Source of the DNA: Chloroflexota bacterium
GTDB taxonomy: Bacteria > Chloroflexota > Ktedonobacteria > Ktedonobacterales > JACDGC01
NCBI GenBank assembly: GCA_021812265.1
Contig: JAKAOI010000126.1
Coordinates: forward strand, 1-6,741
Reading direction: 5' to 3'
DNA length: 6,741 nt
The notes beneath the pieces were generated by a model, which was not told the DNA's origin, searched no databases, and worked only from the letters and a program-made list of their open reading frames with translations. The translations under genes were made by a program, and so were the position numbers. How positions within the stretch are numbered: position 1 is the first letter of the stretch; each line of letters begins with the position of its first letter. Below are positions 1 through 5,983 of the stretch, piece after piece.

Positions 1-636
1 AGCGCCAACAGCTGGAACATTATAGGGTGATGGTGAGCCAAGATTGTACATCATCATAATATCTGAGTAGCCGGTATTATGAAAGTCACCTGCCACAAGT
101 TTAATCTGATTCCAATTAAAACCACTTAAAGACGTGACTTGATATTTGTAACTTATGCCAGAATTAGAAAACTGCCATTCATAAAACCCCACTCCAGAGC
201 TGCCAAAGTTATACATAGCTTCAACATCGGCATAACCGGTATGATGAAAATCTCCTGCCACAAGTTTGACTTGATTCCAATCAAAGCTGCCAAGACCCAA
301 AGAAGACCAAATTCGGCCTTTATATACAAGACCAGAACTAGATCCTAACCATTCATACATTCCTACGGCCGGAACGTTATATGGCGCAGGAGAGCCAAGA
401 TTATACATAGCAATAACATCGGCATGACCATCTCCATTAAAATCACCTACAACCCACTTGGCGTTTGCCCAATCAAAGCCACCTTGTCCCAATGATGACC
501 AGTTTTGATATTGATAGGAAACTCCGGAGCTAGCGCCATTCCAAATATAGGCTGCTGTAGCAGGCACATTATATGGCGCAGGAGAACCGAGATTGTACAT
601 CGCCAAAACATCTGCCTTACCGTCACCATTTATGTC
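1..636 (-). repeat. Four FG-GAP/VCBS-like protein repeats (last one cut by window edge)
   Basis: Repeats begin at residues 424, 488, 552 and 607 (bases 636, 444, 252 and 87), with periods of 64, 64 and 55 residues. Each starts with D-x-N/H-x-x-G-x-x-D, continues with AMYN(L/F)GS, then an aromatic block (YEW), and ends FDWxxxK(L/W)V(A/V)G. Repeats 1, 2 and 4 share the block MYNLGSP(A/S)PYNVPA; repeat 3 has a shortened version. Repeats 1 and 2 have the calcium-loop form DxNGDG, while repeats 3 and 4 read DFHHTG and DFHNTG. In known proteins such repeats build a beta-propeller or adhesive stalk. A seven-blade propeller would need more repeats beyond the window. Confidence 0.85.
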
Positions 637-1905
637 ATGAAGAACGTTAGATGTGGAGCCATTATGAAGCCAACCAATAGCATTGTTTACATTCCAATTT
701 GTTACCGAAGCAGAACTGAGCATGGCATTGTTTTGATCAATAGTGTAAACAGTGCCGTTCCCACTTGCATCAACGCTAGAAGATGTTACGATGTCTGTAT
801 GACCATACAGATCAGCAGAGCCATAACTGACAATATCTCCTGGTTGAGGCGCTATTCCTTGAGTTCCATTGTATATCTTTTGGAATATGTTTCCTGACGC
901 TGAAGTATTGTAGTTAAAGTAATCATATGGCGTCGCAGTACCATTTACATAGTAATTAGAGTTATCATATCCCGAGAAAACATCACGTCCATTAGCTGGA
1001 TATGGCTTAATGCCATAAGCAAGATATAAATAACGCATACTTAGTTCGACACATTCAAATTCATTTTCTCCAAACGCCCCTGAAAAAAAATGGGTTACTG
1101 TGTCATATCCACCTTGATACGCAGCACCAGGTCCACAAGCATCAAGTCCATTCCAAGATGCATACAACGATGCGTCTGAATGGTTATTCACATCACAATT
1201 TCCATTCCACCATGAAGGATAAGGTACTGTTGCAACACTCGCGGTGTGTAAATGAACTGGTGTCACTGTTGTTGAATTATTTGCGCTTGCAAGAGCAGAT
1301 TTATTATTGAGTGTTGCACTGGTTATAATTATTGTTCCAAGTTGATTTTGCAGATTAGATACATTTAAACCATTTTGTTGTTCTTGAATTGTATGAATAA
1401 TCCAAAGACGATTTCCTGCTTCAGTAACCCAATCAGTTATTACTACGGGAGTACTGATATTACTATAAAGCGCAAGTGAAAATTGATACATAGCCCCACT
1501 GACCGATTTTCCAAACAATTCAGCAACAGGGCTTGTATTAGCAACTATTTTTGCGCCTTGTTCCAAACGGTTTTTTTGAATCTCTGCCGAAACACTTGCA
1601 GCGCTTCCAGCTCGTACTGTACCTGACAACTCATTGGGGGCACTATACCCGTATGGTATTGCTTCAATAGAGAAGTACTCATAAGGATGATATTGAGAAA
1701 TAATTGCAGAAGAGCTTTGTTTGTCTAGTTCAAACTGCTCCCCTGCAATAAAATTGGATTGAAGAGTTATTGTAACATTATCAACCGTGGTTTGACGACT
1801 GAGAATACTTACTGGGCTAGGACTTCGAAAAGAGAAGTTTGATAAAAATAACCCTACCAACAGCAGTATGACGGTAACGCTAAAATAACTTTTTGTTTTT
1901 CCCAT
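1..1905 (-). CDS. Secreted/anchored CHAP-domain hydrolase with FG-GAP/VCBS repeats (C-terminus beyond window)
   Basis: The frame is open for 635 codons from ATG at 1905 to the window edge, so the C-terminus is missing. Residues 1-6 are basic and 7-26 hydrophobic (VTVILLLVGLFL), which reads as a signal peptide or signal anchor; no clear AxA cleavage site follows. Residues about 30-230 are Ser/Thr/Asn-rich and match no family I know. Residues about 230-415 look like a CHAP amidase/peptidase domain: Cys285 in FECVELSMRYLYLAYG, then GDIVSYG (356-362), His369 in GHTDIV, and Asp390-Gln391-Asn392 in the TIDQNN strand, which gives a plausible catalytic set. Cys237 and Cys257 could form a disulfide. 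From residue 424 come FG-GAP/VCBS-like repeats. CHAP enzymes normally cut peptidoglycan peptides or amides, so an extracellular cell-wall role is inferred. The gene is AT-richer than its neighbours and lies 228 bases downstream of mnmA, so it is probably transcribed separately. Confidence 0.85.
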   Translation of the reverse strand, partial: MGKTKSYFSVTVILLLVGLFLSNFSFRSPSPVSILSRQTTVDNVTITLQSNFIAGEQFELDKQSSSAIISQYHPYEYFSIEAIPYGYSAPNELSGTVRAGSAASVSAEIQKNRLEQGAKIVANTSPVAELFGKSVSGAMYQFSLALYSNISTPVVITDWVTEAGNRLWIIHTIQEQQNGLNVSNLQNQLGTIIITSATLNNKSALASANNSTTVTPVHLHTASVATVPYPSWWNGNCDVNNHSDASLYASWNGLDACGPGAAYQGGYDTVTHFFSGAFGENEFECVELSMRYLYLAYGIKPYPANGRDVFSGYDNSNYYVNGTATPYDYFNYNTSASGNIFQKIYNGTQGIAPQPGDIVSYGSADLYGHTDIVTSSSVDASGNGTVYTIDQNNAMLSSASVTNWNVNNAIGWLHNGSTSNVLHDINGDGKADVLAMYNLGSPAPYNVPATAAYIWNGASSGVSYQYQNWSSLGQGGFDWANAKWVVGDFNGDGHADVIAMYNLGSPAPYNVPAVGMYEWLGSSSGLVYKGRIWSSLGLGSFDWNQVKLVAGDFHHTGYADVEAMYNFGSSGVGFYEWQFSNSGISYKYQVTSLSGFNWNQIKLVAGDFHNTGYSDIMMMYNLGSPSPYNVPAVGA

Positions 1906-1918
1906 TATACGTAAAAAT

Positions 1919-1924
1919 CTCCTT
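1919..1924 (-). promoter_or_regulatory. Ribosome binding site of the CHAP gene, long spacing
   Basis: AAGGAG lies 13 bases before the ATG at 1905, which is longer than the usual 5-10. No other in-frame ATG, GTG or TTG falls closer to it, so the ATG remains the best start. Initiation may be less efficient than at the operon genes. Confidence 0.55.
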
Positions 1925-1941
1925 GAACAAAAATCAGCAAC

Positions 1942-1978
1942 CTAAATGGCTGCTGTATATTTACATTAATCCATTTAG
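1942..1978. repeat. 8-base inverted repeat in the CHAP gene leader
   Basis: CTAAATGG (1942-1949) and CCATTTAG (1971-1978) are perfect inverted copies 21 bases apart. A second, shorter pair (CAGCA 1935-1939, TGCTG 1951-1955) overlaps it, so two alternative hairpins could form if this region is transcribed. It could equally be a spaced operator. It lies between the putative promoter and the start codon. Confidence 0.45.
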
Positions 1979-1991
1979 ATGAAATTGTCAA
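1963..1991 (-). promoter_or_regulatory. Candidate promoter of the CHAP gene
   Basis: A perfect TTGACA (1991-1986) is followed after 17 bases by TAATGT (1968-1963), a weak -10 that keeps only three consensus bases. Transcription would start near 1957, giving a leader of about 50 bases. The -35 box sits inside a perfect palindrome, which suggests control. This is inferred from consensus matching only. Confidence 0.3.
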
Positions 1992-1995
1992 TTTC
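1981..1995. promoter_or_regulatory. 15-base perfect palindrome, candidate operator
   Basis: GAAATTG-T-CAATTTC is two perfect 7-base arms around one base. It covers the TTGACA box of the putative CHAP-gene promoter, the position where a dimeric repressor could block RNA polymerase. The regulator is unknown and none is encoded in the window. Confidence 0.45.
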
Positions 1996-2080
1996 CATAT
2001 TTTATACAAATATTCAGACTTGGGCTAAAAGAGAGGAGGGGATGAAGTTCGTCAAATTGCTGCATTATATTCGATTTTAG

Positions 2081-2096
2081 AAAAAAAGCAGAGCTT
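2081..2096 (-). terminator. Weak possible intrinsic terminator after mnmA
   Basis: About 40 bases past the mnmA stop, a four-base stem AAGC-TCT-GCTT is followed by an uninterrupted run of seven T in total on the minus strand. The stem is very short for an intrinsic terminator. The T run and its position after the last operon gene are the only support. Confidence 0.25.
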
Positions 2097-2133
2097 GTCA
2101 ATAAAGGTAAAAATCACACATCACTCTGTACAC

Positions 2134-3273
2134 CTATTCAATTAATCCGCCGCACAAAACCTCACTCGAATCAGGTCCACCATATACCACTGCGGCCTGA
2201 CCCGGGGTGATAGATCTGGCAGGCTGCAGCAAATGCACCGCGGCGCGGTTCTGCGGCAGAGGATGAATAACCGCCGGCATTTCCGGCGCTTTGTAGCGAA
2301 TTTTAACGAAGCCTGTAAACGTATCGGCAAAAACACTGCCCCGCGGAAAATTTACATCATGCATCACAAAATCAGATTTTTCCAGCGCGCTGGCCGGCCC
2401 AACAATAATTGCGTTGCGATCCGCTTCAATTGCAAGAACATGCATTGGCTCCGCCGTAGTTATCCCCAAACCTTTCCGCTGTCCAACTGTATAAAATGCA
2501 AGGCCGGTATGTTCACCCAAATATTTGCCATCGGTTGTGTAGATCGGTCCCGGTAATTGTCCGGGGATTGGCTCCGCGGCGGTTTCTTTTTCTTGCTCCG
2601 CGCGCAGATGCGCATATCGTTTCACGAATCCGCGATAATCATTTTGCGCAACAAAACAAATTTCCTGGCTTTCAGGTTTGCGCGCAACCGCAAGCCCATA
2701 TTTTTCTGCCAGCAAGCGAACCTCTGGCTTGGTAAGCTCACCCAACGGAAAGAGCGCATGCCGCAATTGTTCCTGTGTGAGCGTATGCAACACATACGAT
2801 TGATCTTTTAAAGAATCTGCGCCTTTGCGTAAACGCCGTTCACCGGTTTGGGGATCGGTATCCACTCGCACATAGTGCCCTGTGGCAAGATATTCTGCGC
2901 CAAGCGACTGCGCGTGTCCCAACAGCTCAGTAAAACGGATATAGCGATTGCAGCGCAAACAAGGATTTGGTGTGCGGCCGGCGGTATATTCATCATAAAA
3001 AAAATCAACAATAGTTTCGCGGAATTTTTCCGCAACATTCAGCAAATAAAAGGGTATATCTAGTTTTTGCGCAACCCTTTTAGCGTCGTACACCGACTCT
3101 AAAGAACAGCACTTATTCTCTGAAACCCGCGCTACACCATCATCTTGCTCCGCCGCAGGCTCAGACCAAAGCCGGAGCATAATTCCAATTACATCATGCC
3201 CTTGCTCTTTCAGCAGCGCGGCAGCCACGGAGCTATCTACACCACCACTCATAGCAATAACTACCCGAGACAC
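2134..3273 (-). CDS. mnmA: tRNA-specific 2-thiouridylase MnmA
   Basis: MnmA adenylates C2 of U34 in tRNA Lys, Glu and Gln and transfers sulfur to give s2U34, working in the cytoplasm with a cysteine desulfurase relay. The 379-residue length is normal for the family. The N-terminal PP-loop SGGVDSS is at 9-15. Cys105 in NPCLRCN and Cys206 in SQEICF are the expected catalytic pair. TGHY (131-134) and KDQSYVL (156-162) are further family motifs, and residues from about 285 form the C-terminal beta-barrel domain. The start is GTG at 3273: it precedes the conserved SRVVIAMSGG segment and lies 11 bases after AGGAAGG, and the overlapping ATG at 3275 is out of frame. It follows rimI by 7 bases and is the last gene of the operon. 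No key residue is missing. Confidence 0.97.
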   Translation of the reverse strand: MSRVVIAMSGGVDSSVAAALLKEQGHDVIGIMLRLWSEPAAEQDDGVARVSENKCCSLESVYDAKRVAQKLDIPFYLLNVAEKFRETIVDFFYDEYTAGRTPNPCLRCNRYIRFTELLGHAQSLGAEYLATGHYVRVDTDPQTGERRLRKGADSLKDQSYVLHTLTQEQLRHALFPLGELTKPEVRLLAEKYGLAVARKPESQEICFVAQNDYRGFVKRYAHLRAEQEKETAAEPIPGQLPGPIYTTDGKYLGEHTGLAFYTVGQRKGLGITTAEPMHVLAIEADRNAIIVGPASALEKSDFVMHDVNFPRGSVFADTFTGFVKIRYKAPEMPAVIHPLPQNRAAVHLLQPARSITPGQAAVVYGGPDSSEVLCGGLIE

Positions 3274-3280
3274 ATCAACC

Positions 3281-3907
3281 CTAACCTTCCTGAAACAGTT
3301 TGTTTATTAACTTAGCTCTATGTCCTTCAAACATTTCGCGATATTGATCGGTCCGTATATCCGCAGTCCACATAATATATGCGTCTTCATTATTATCGCT
3401 GTAATAATGCGGCCTTGTACTTACCGCAACAAACCCATATTTGCGATATAAATTTTGCGCAACAAAATTAGAAACGCGCACTTCAAGAGTTAATCTAAAT
3501 CCGCCGATTTTCAGCGATGTGTCGATTAAATGAATGAGCATTAACTCTCCCAAGCCTTTGCCTTGCCAATCGGGATGGGCAGCAATAGTGGTAATGTGAG
3601 ATTCATCCACCATCAGCCACAGTCCCGCATACGCAACAATAGAATCGACTTTGGGATTGTACGCCGCGTTTTTAGGCGCAAAGAATGAAAATAATTTTTG
3701 AGTTTTTTTGTCACCACCATTTTTAGCGGTTGTTAACTGATTTTCATATCGTATATCACGCATCACAAAATAATACGCCCATTGATTTTCCTGAAGTTCA
3801 CGCCGATATGCGCTTTGCGGCCATTGCGAGGTAGGATACGCCAGTTTTTCAATTTCAATAACTCGGGGAATATCATTCATGGTCATTGATTCGATACTAT
3901 AACGCAT
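3281..3907 (-). CDS. rimI: GNAT N-acetyltransferase, RimI-like (ribosomal protein bS18 alanine acetyltransferase)
   Basis: RimI acetylates the N-terminal alanine of ribosomal protein bS18 using acetyl-CoA. The GNAT fold is clear: ITTIAAHPDWQGKGLGELML (105-124) is motif A with the acetyl-CoA-binding Q-x-x-G-x-G loop (115-120). LEVRVSN (141-147), AQNLYRKYGF (150-159) and YYSDNNEDAYIMW (168-180) complete the RimI pattern. At 208 residues it exceeds the common length of about 150. A charged extra segment at about 52-86 lies in the N-terminal half of the fold, and about 28 residues follow the IMW end. ATG at 3907 is preceded by a strong GGGAGGA at 9-base spacing. It sits 39 bases after tsaB, the classic tsaE-tsaB-rimI order. 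The fold is certain. The bS18 substrate is inferred from family and context, and the insert could alter it. Confidence 0.9.
   Translation of the reverse strand: MRYSIESMTMNDIPRVIEIEKLAYPTSQWPQSAYRRELQENQWAYYFVMRDIRYENQLTTAKNGGDKKTQKLFSFFAPKNAAYNPKVDSIVAYAGLWLMVDESHITTIAAHPDWQGKGLGELMLIHLIDTSLKIGGFRLTLEVRVSNFVAQNLYRKYGFVAVSTRPHYYSDNNEDAYIMWTADIRTDQYREMFEGHRAKLINKLFQEG
3285..3291 (-). promoter_or_regulatory. Ribosome binding site supporting the GTG start of mnmA
   Basis: AGGAAGG lies inside the last codons of rimI, 11 bases before GTG at 3273. It supports the GTG start and suggests that mnmA translation is coupled to that of rimI. Confidence 0.6.
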
Positions 3908-3946
3908 TATGGCTTTTCCTCCCGCTATGGTTCAACAATCTTTCTG

Positions 3947-4717
3947 CTATGCCTGTTCAGGCAGTGGATGCTTTACACTTACGGTAATATTTGCCGGGCG
4001 GACATAAACCGGCTCTAATGTAAATGTTTCATCAGAATACTCCCCGGCAAGCGTTCGCGCGGCAAGAGCGGCTGCTCCGGCAGCGCGGTTTATCGGGGCG
4101 CAAAATTCCGCTTGAATTTGCTGTTCAGTCAGCGCACGGCGCAATATATCTTTCTGCAAATCTGCAATTTGTCCGTACACATATATAGCGCCATACGCTT
4201 TTGCTGCCGCGGCAATTATTTCCGGAGCAGCTGTTGCAACGCCACTTCGGCCACTGGGGCCAAATCGTTGATATAACGGCGCGTATTGCGTGGCTGCGCT
4301 ATTTAAACCGGCTTTGTCCCGTGCGTTTGTATATATATAATATAGTTCATTTCTGCCAGCGTCCATCACAGAAAGAACAGATGTTTCTCCGGATTTTTCC
4401 GAATCAAACCATGGAACCATTGCGTCCAGTGAAATGATTCCTAATAATGGAACACTCAACAGAAACGCCAAAGTTTTTGCCACAGTAACCCCAACCCGCA
4501 ATCCATTGAAAGATCCTGGCCCGGCCACAACGCAAATAGCGGAAATATCATTCAGGGTACATCCCGCTTGCTGTAAAAAATGCTCCATAGCGCCAAAAAT
4601 CTGCACACTATGCTGCTGCCCTATTTCCCATTCATAAGCGGCGATACATTGATTCTGTCGCTCATCAAACAGCGCTAAACCGGCGGTGTTCGTTGCGGTG
4701 TCGATAGAAAACAGCAT
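3947..4717 (-). CDS. tsaB: TsaB, t6A tRNA modification subunit (YeaZ family)
   Basis: TsaB is the non-catalytic ASKHA-fold partner of TsaD in the complex that puts threonylcarbamoyl on A37 of ANN-decoding tRNAs. The protein starts with the ASKHA strand MLFSIDTATNTAGLAL. It has GPGSFNGLRVG at 66-76 (Asn replaces the more usual Thr), DAGRNELYY at 119-127, and the C-terminal LEPVYVRP at 235-241. Its 256 residues are slightly above the typical length. ATG at 4717 directly follows the tsaE stop codon (TAAATG, no gap), with AAGGAG 11 bases upstream inside tsaE, so the two are probably translationally coupled. TsaD itself is not in this window and must be encoded elsewhere for this gene to work. Confidence 0.95.
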   Translation of the reverse strand: MLFSIDTATNTAGLALFDERQNQCIAAYEWEIGQQHSVQIFGAMEHFLQQAGCTLNDISAICVVAGPGSFNGLRVGVTVAKTLAFLLSVPLLGIISLDAMVPWFDSEKSGETSVLSVMDAGRNELYYIYTNARDKAGLNSAATQYAPLYQRFGPSGRSGVATAAPEIIAAAAKAYGAIYVYGQIADLQKDILRRALTEQQIQAEFCAPINRAAGAAALAARTLAGEYSDETFTLEPVYVRPANITVSVKHPLPEQA

Positions 4718-5209
4718 TTACCGAATTGCTCCTTTTAATTTTTGCGCGTATGCAGTGCTTTTGGGGCCGCTGGCGTGTAAACACGCCATGCGTTCTTGAG
4801 GAAGTGTTTGCTCAATACGAATCCACAACCAATCATCTCCCCAAATATCCGGTGTTCGTTCTGCCCACTCAATAACACAAACACCCTGACCAGAAAAATA
4901 GTCATCAAATCCAAGCGACCAAACTTCAGCTTGATCGTCTACCCGATAAAAATCAAAATGATACAGCGGTATTCTGCCTGTGGTATGCTCTTTTAACAGT
5001 GTAAACGTGGGGCTGTTAATAACTCCGCTTGACTGCAGTCCTTTTGCTATTCCCTGTGTCAGTGTTGTTTTTCCGCTGCCGAGGGGTCCGGTAAGCAAGA
5101 TAATCGAACCCGGTTCAAGCATTTTGCCAAGTTTTTCACCTAAATTGCGCATGCGCGCCGGTGACGCAATGCGCAGGCAGATGGTGTCTTCAGCTTCAGT
5201 CATAAACAA
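4718..5209 (-). CDS. tsaE: TsaE, ATPase of the t6A tRNA modification complex (YjeE family)
   Basis: TsaE is the P-loop ATPase that binds the TsaB-TsaD complex and resets it between t6A catalytic cycles. Walker A is GPLGSGKTT (41-49), followed by the family motifs SPTFTLLKEH (66-75), YHFDFYRV (83-90) and VIEWAER (112-118). Its 163 residues are normal. Two starts are possible. TTG at 5209 has GAGGG at 7-base spacing and is preferred; ATG at 5203, two codons later, would leave 13 bases. It begins 24 bases after the purQ stop and ends immediately at the tsaB start, so it lies firmly within the operon. Confidence 0.95.
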   Translation of the reverse strand: MFMTEAEDTICLRIASPARMRNLGEKLGKMLEPGSIILLTGPLGSGKTTLTQGIAKGLQSSGVINSPTFTLLKEHTTGRIPLYHFDFYRVDDQAEVWSLGFDDYFSGQGVCVIEWAERTPDIWGDDWLWIRIEQTLPQERMACLHASGPKSTAYAQKLKGAIR

Positions 5210-5216
5210 TGCGCCG

Positions 5217-5221
5217 CCCTC
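5217..5221 (-). promoter_or_regulatory. Ribosome binding site of tsaE, deciding the TTG start
   Basis: GAGGG is 7 bases from TTG at 5209 and 13 from ATG at 5203, so spacing favours TTG. Just upstream is CGCGCAATG, a word also found just before the purQ ribosome binding site. Confidence 0.5.
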
Positions 5222-5233
5222 ATTGCGCGGTTT

Positions 5234-5935
5234 TTAAGAATGAATGCCCGCAATTGACTGAATCATCGATTGGCAGATGAGCAATCCATCAACCCCACCA
5301 AGCTCAGGTTCACAACAGCGCTCTGGGTGCGGCATCAGAGCAATAACGCTGCCCGATTCATTGATAACACCGGCAATATTATTTTTGGATCCATTGGGAT
5401 TTGCTTCGGGGGTAACGGCGCCATTGGCGTCACAATAGCGAAACACTACACCGCCGCGATCTTCCAGCGCCTGTAAATCAGTGTCATCGCAGAAGTACAG
5501 ACCTTCACCGTGCGAAATTGGAATCCGCAGAATTTGGCCTTTTCGGCATTGCGATGTAAAAGGAGTATCTGTGCGTTCAACACGGATATACGTCCACTCG
5601 CATAAAAATGAAGAGCAGGCATTGCGCAACAACGCGCCCGGCAGCAAGCCGGCTTCGGTTAAAATCTGAAAACCATTGCAGCTTCCTAAAACCAAACCGC
5701 CCTTTTCGGCAAACGCACGCACACTTTTCATAATTGGAGAAAAGCGAGCTATTGCGCCGGTGCGAAGATAGTCACCATGGGCAAACCCACCCGGCACAAT
5801 AATAACATCACAATTTTGCAGATCGGTATCATCGTGCCATAAATAAACCACTTCCTGCCCAGAAACATAGCCTAACGCATGCCCCCAGTCGCGATCGCTC
5901 CAAGTTCCAGGAAACACCAAAACGCCGAATTTCAT
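5234..5935 (-). CDS. purQ: Phosphoribosylformylglycinamidine synthase, glutaminase subunit PurQ
   Basis: PurQ is the class I glutamine amidotransferase that supplies ammonia to PurL in step four of de novo purine synthesis (FGAR to FGAM). Taking ATG at 5935 (233 residues), the nucleophile is Cys86 in GSCNGFQIL, and His203 and Glu205 in PHPER complete the triad. PGGFAHGDYLRTGAIA (48-63), SHGEG (141-145) and NPNGS (179-183) are family motifs. The residue before the nucleophile is Ser, where Ile or Val is more usual. ATG at 5935 is chosen over TTG at 5944 because AAGGG (5949-5945) lies 9 bases before the ATG and abuts the TTG. The usual partners purS and purL are not adjacent here; the gene instead heads the tsaE-tsaB-rimI-mnmA block. 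Confidence 0.96.
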   Translation of the reverse strand: MKFGVLVFPGTWSDRDWGHALGYVSGQEVVYLWHDDTDLQNCDVIIVPGGFAHGDYLRTGAIARFSPIMKSVRAFAEKGGLVLGSCNGFQILTEAGLLPGALLRNACSSFLCEWTYIRVERTDTPFTSQCRKGQILRIPISHGEGLYFCDDTDLQALEDRGGVVFRYCDANGAVTPEANPNGSKNNIAGVINESGSVIALMPHPERCCEPELGGVDGLLICQSMIQSIAGIHS

Positions 5936-5944
5936 AAAACACAA

Positions 5945-5949
5945 CCCTT
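5945..5949 (-). promoter_or_regulatory. Ribosome binding site of purQ
   Basis: AAGGG at 9 bases from ATG 5935 fixes this start. The in-frame TTG at 5944 directly touches the site and so cannot use it. Confidence 0.65.
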
Positions 5950-5965
5950 ACATTGCGCGTCAATC

Positions 5966-5983
5966 TTATACTAATAAGTATAA
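5966..5983. repeat. AT-rich inverted repeat over the purQ -10 box
   Basis: TTATACT-AATA-AGTATAA has perfect 7-base arms around four bases. One arm contains the TATACT -10 candidate of purQ. It could be an operator or simply an AT-rich start region; as an RNA hairpin it would be weak. Confidence 0.4.

Larger units (their letters stand above)
1944..2101 (-). repeat. Diverged direct repeat, 110-base period, in the mnmA-CHAP intergenic region
   Basis: Two 48-base segments (2101-2054 and 1991-1944 on the minus strand) align without gaps at about 30 of 48 positions. Both start with TTGACA. Both carry AATATA at the same offset and GCAGC(A/C)ATTT directly after. The similarity is concentrated in these three blocks. 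It may be a decayed duplication of a regulatory region or a repeated binding-site arrangement; chance similarity in AT-rich DNA is not excluded. Confidence 0.35.

Noticed and set aside
1..636. CRISPR or other DNA-level tandem repeat suggested by the recurring similar blocks.
   Set aside because: The blocks stay in frame and encode protein repeats with amino-acid-level conservation, with no constant repeats separated by unique spacers.
505..897. Plus-strand open frame of 130 codons, and other plus-strand frames across the window.
   Set aside because: They lie opposite clearly conserved minus-strand genes, have no recognisable motifs, and are explained as shadows of those genes.
2064..2101. 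TTGACA and TATAAT, both perfect consensus boxes, as a standard promoter for the CHAP gene.
   Set aside because: The spacing is 26 bases, far from the 16-18 that sigma-70 polymerase needs, and no good -35 box lies at the proper distance from TATAAT. It is kept only as part of the 110-base repeat finding.
5891..5898. GCGATCGC, the HIP1 word of cyanobacteria.
   Set aside because: It occurs only once as a full octamer, inside purQ, and the protein sequences do not look cyanobacterial.
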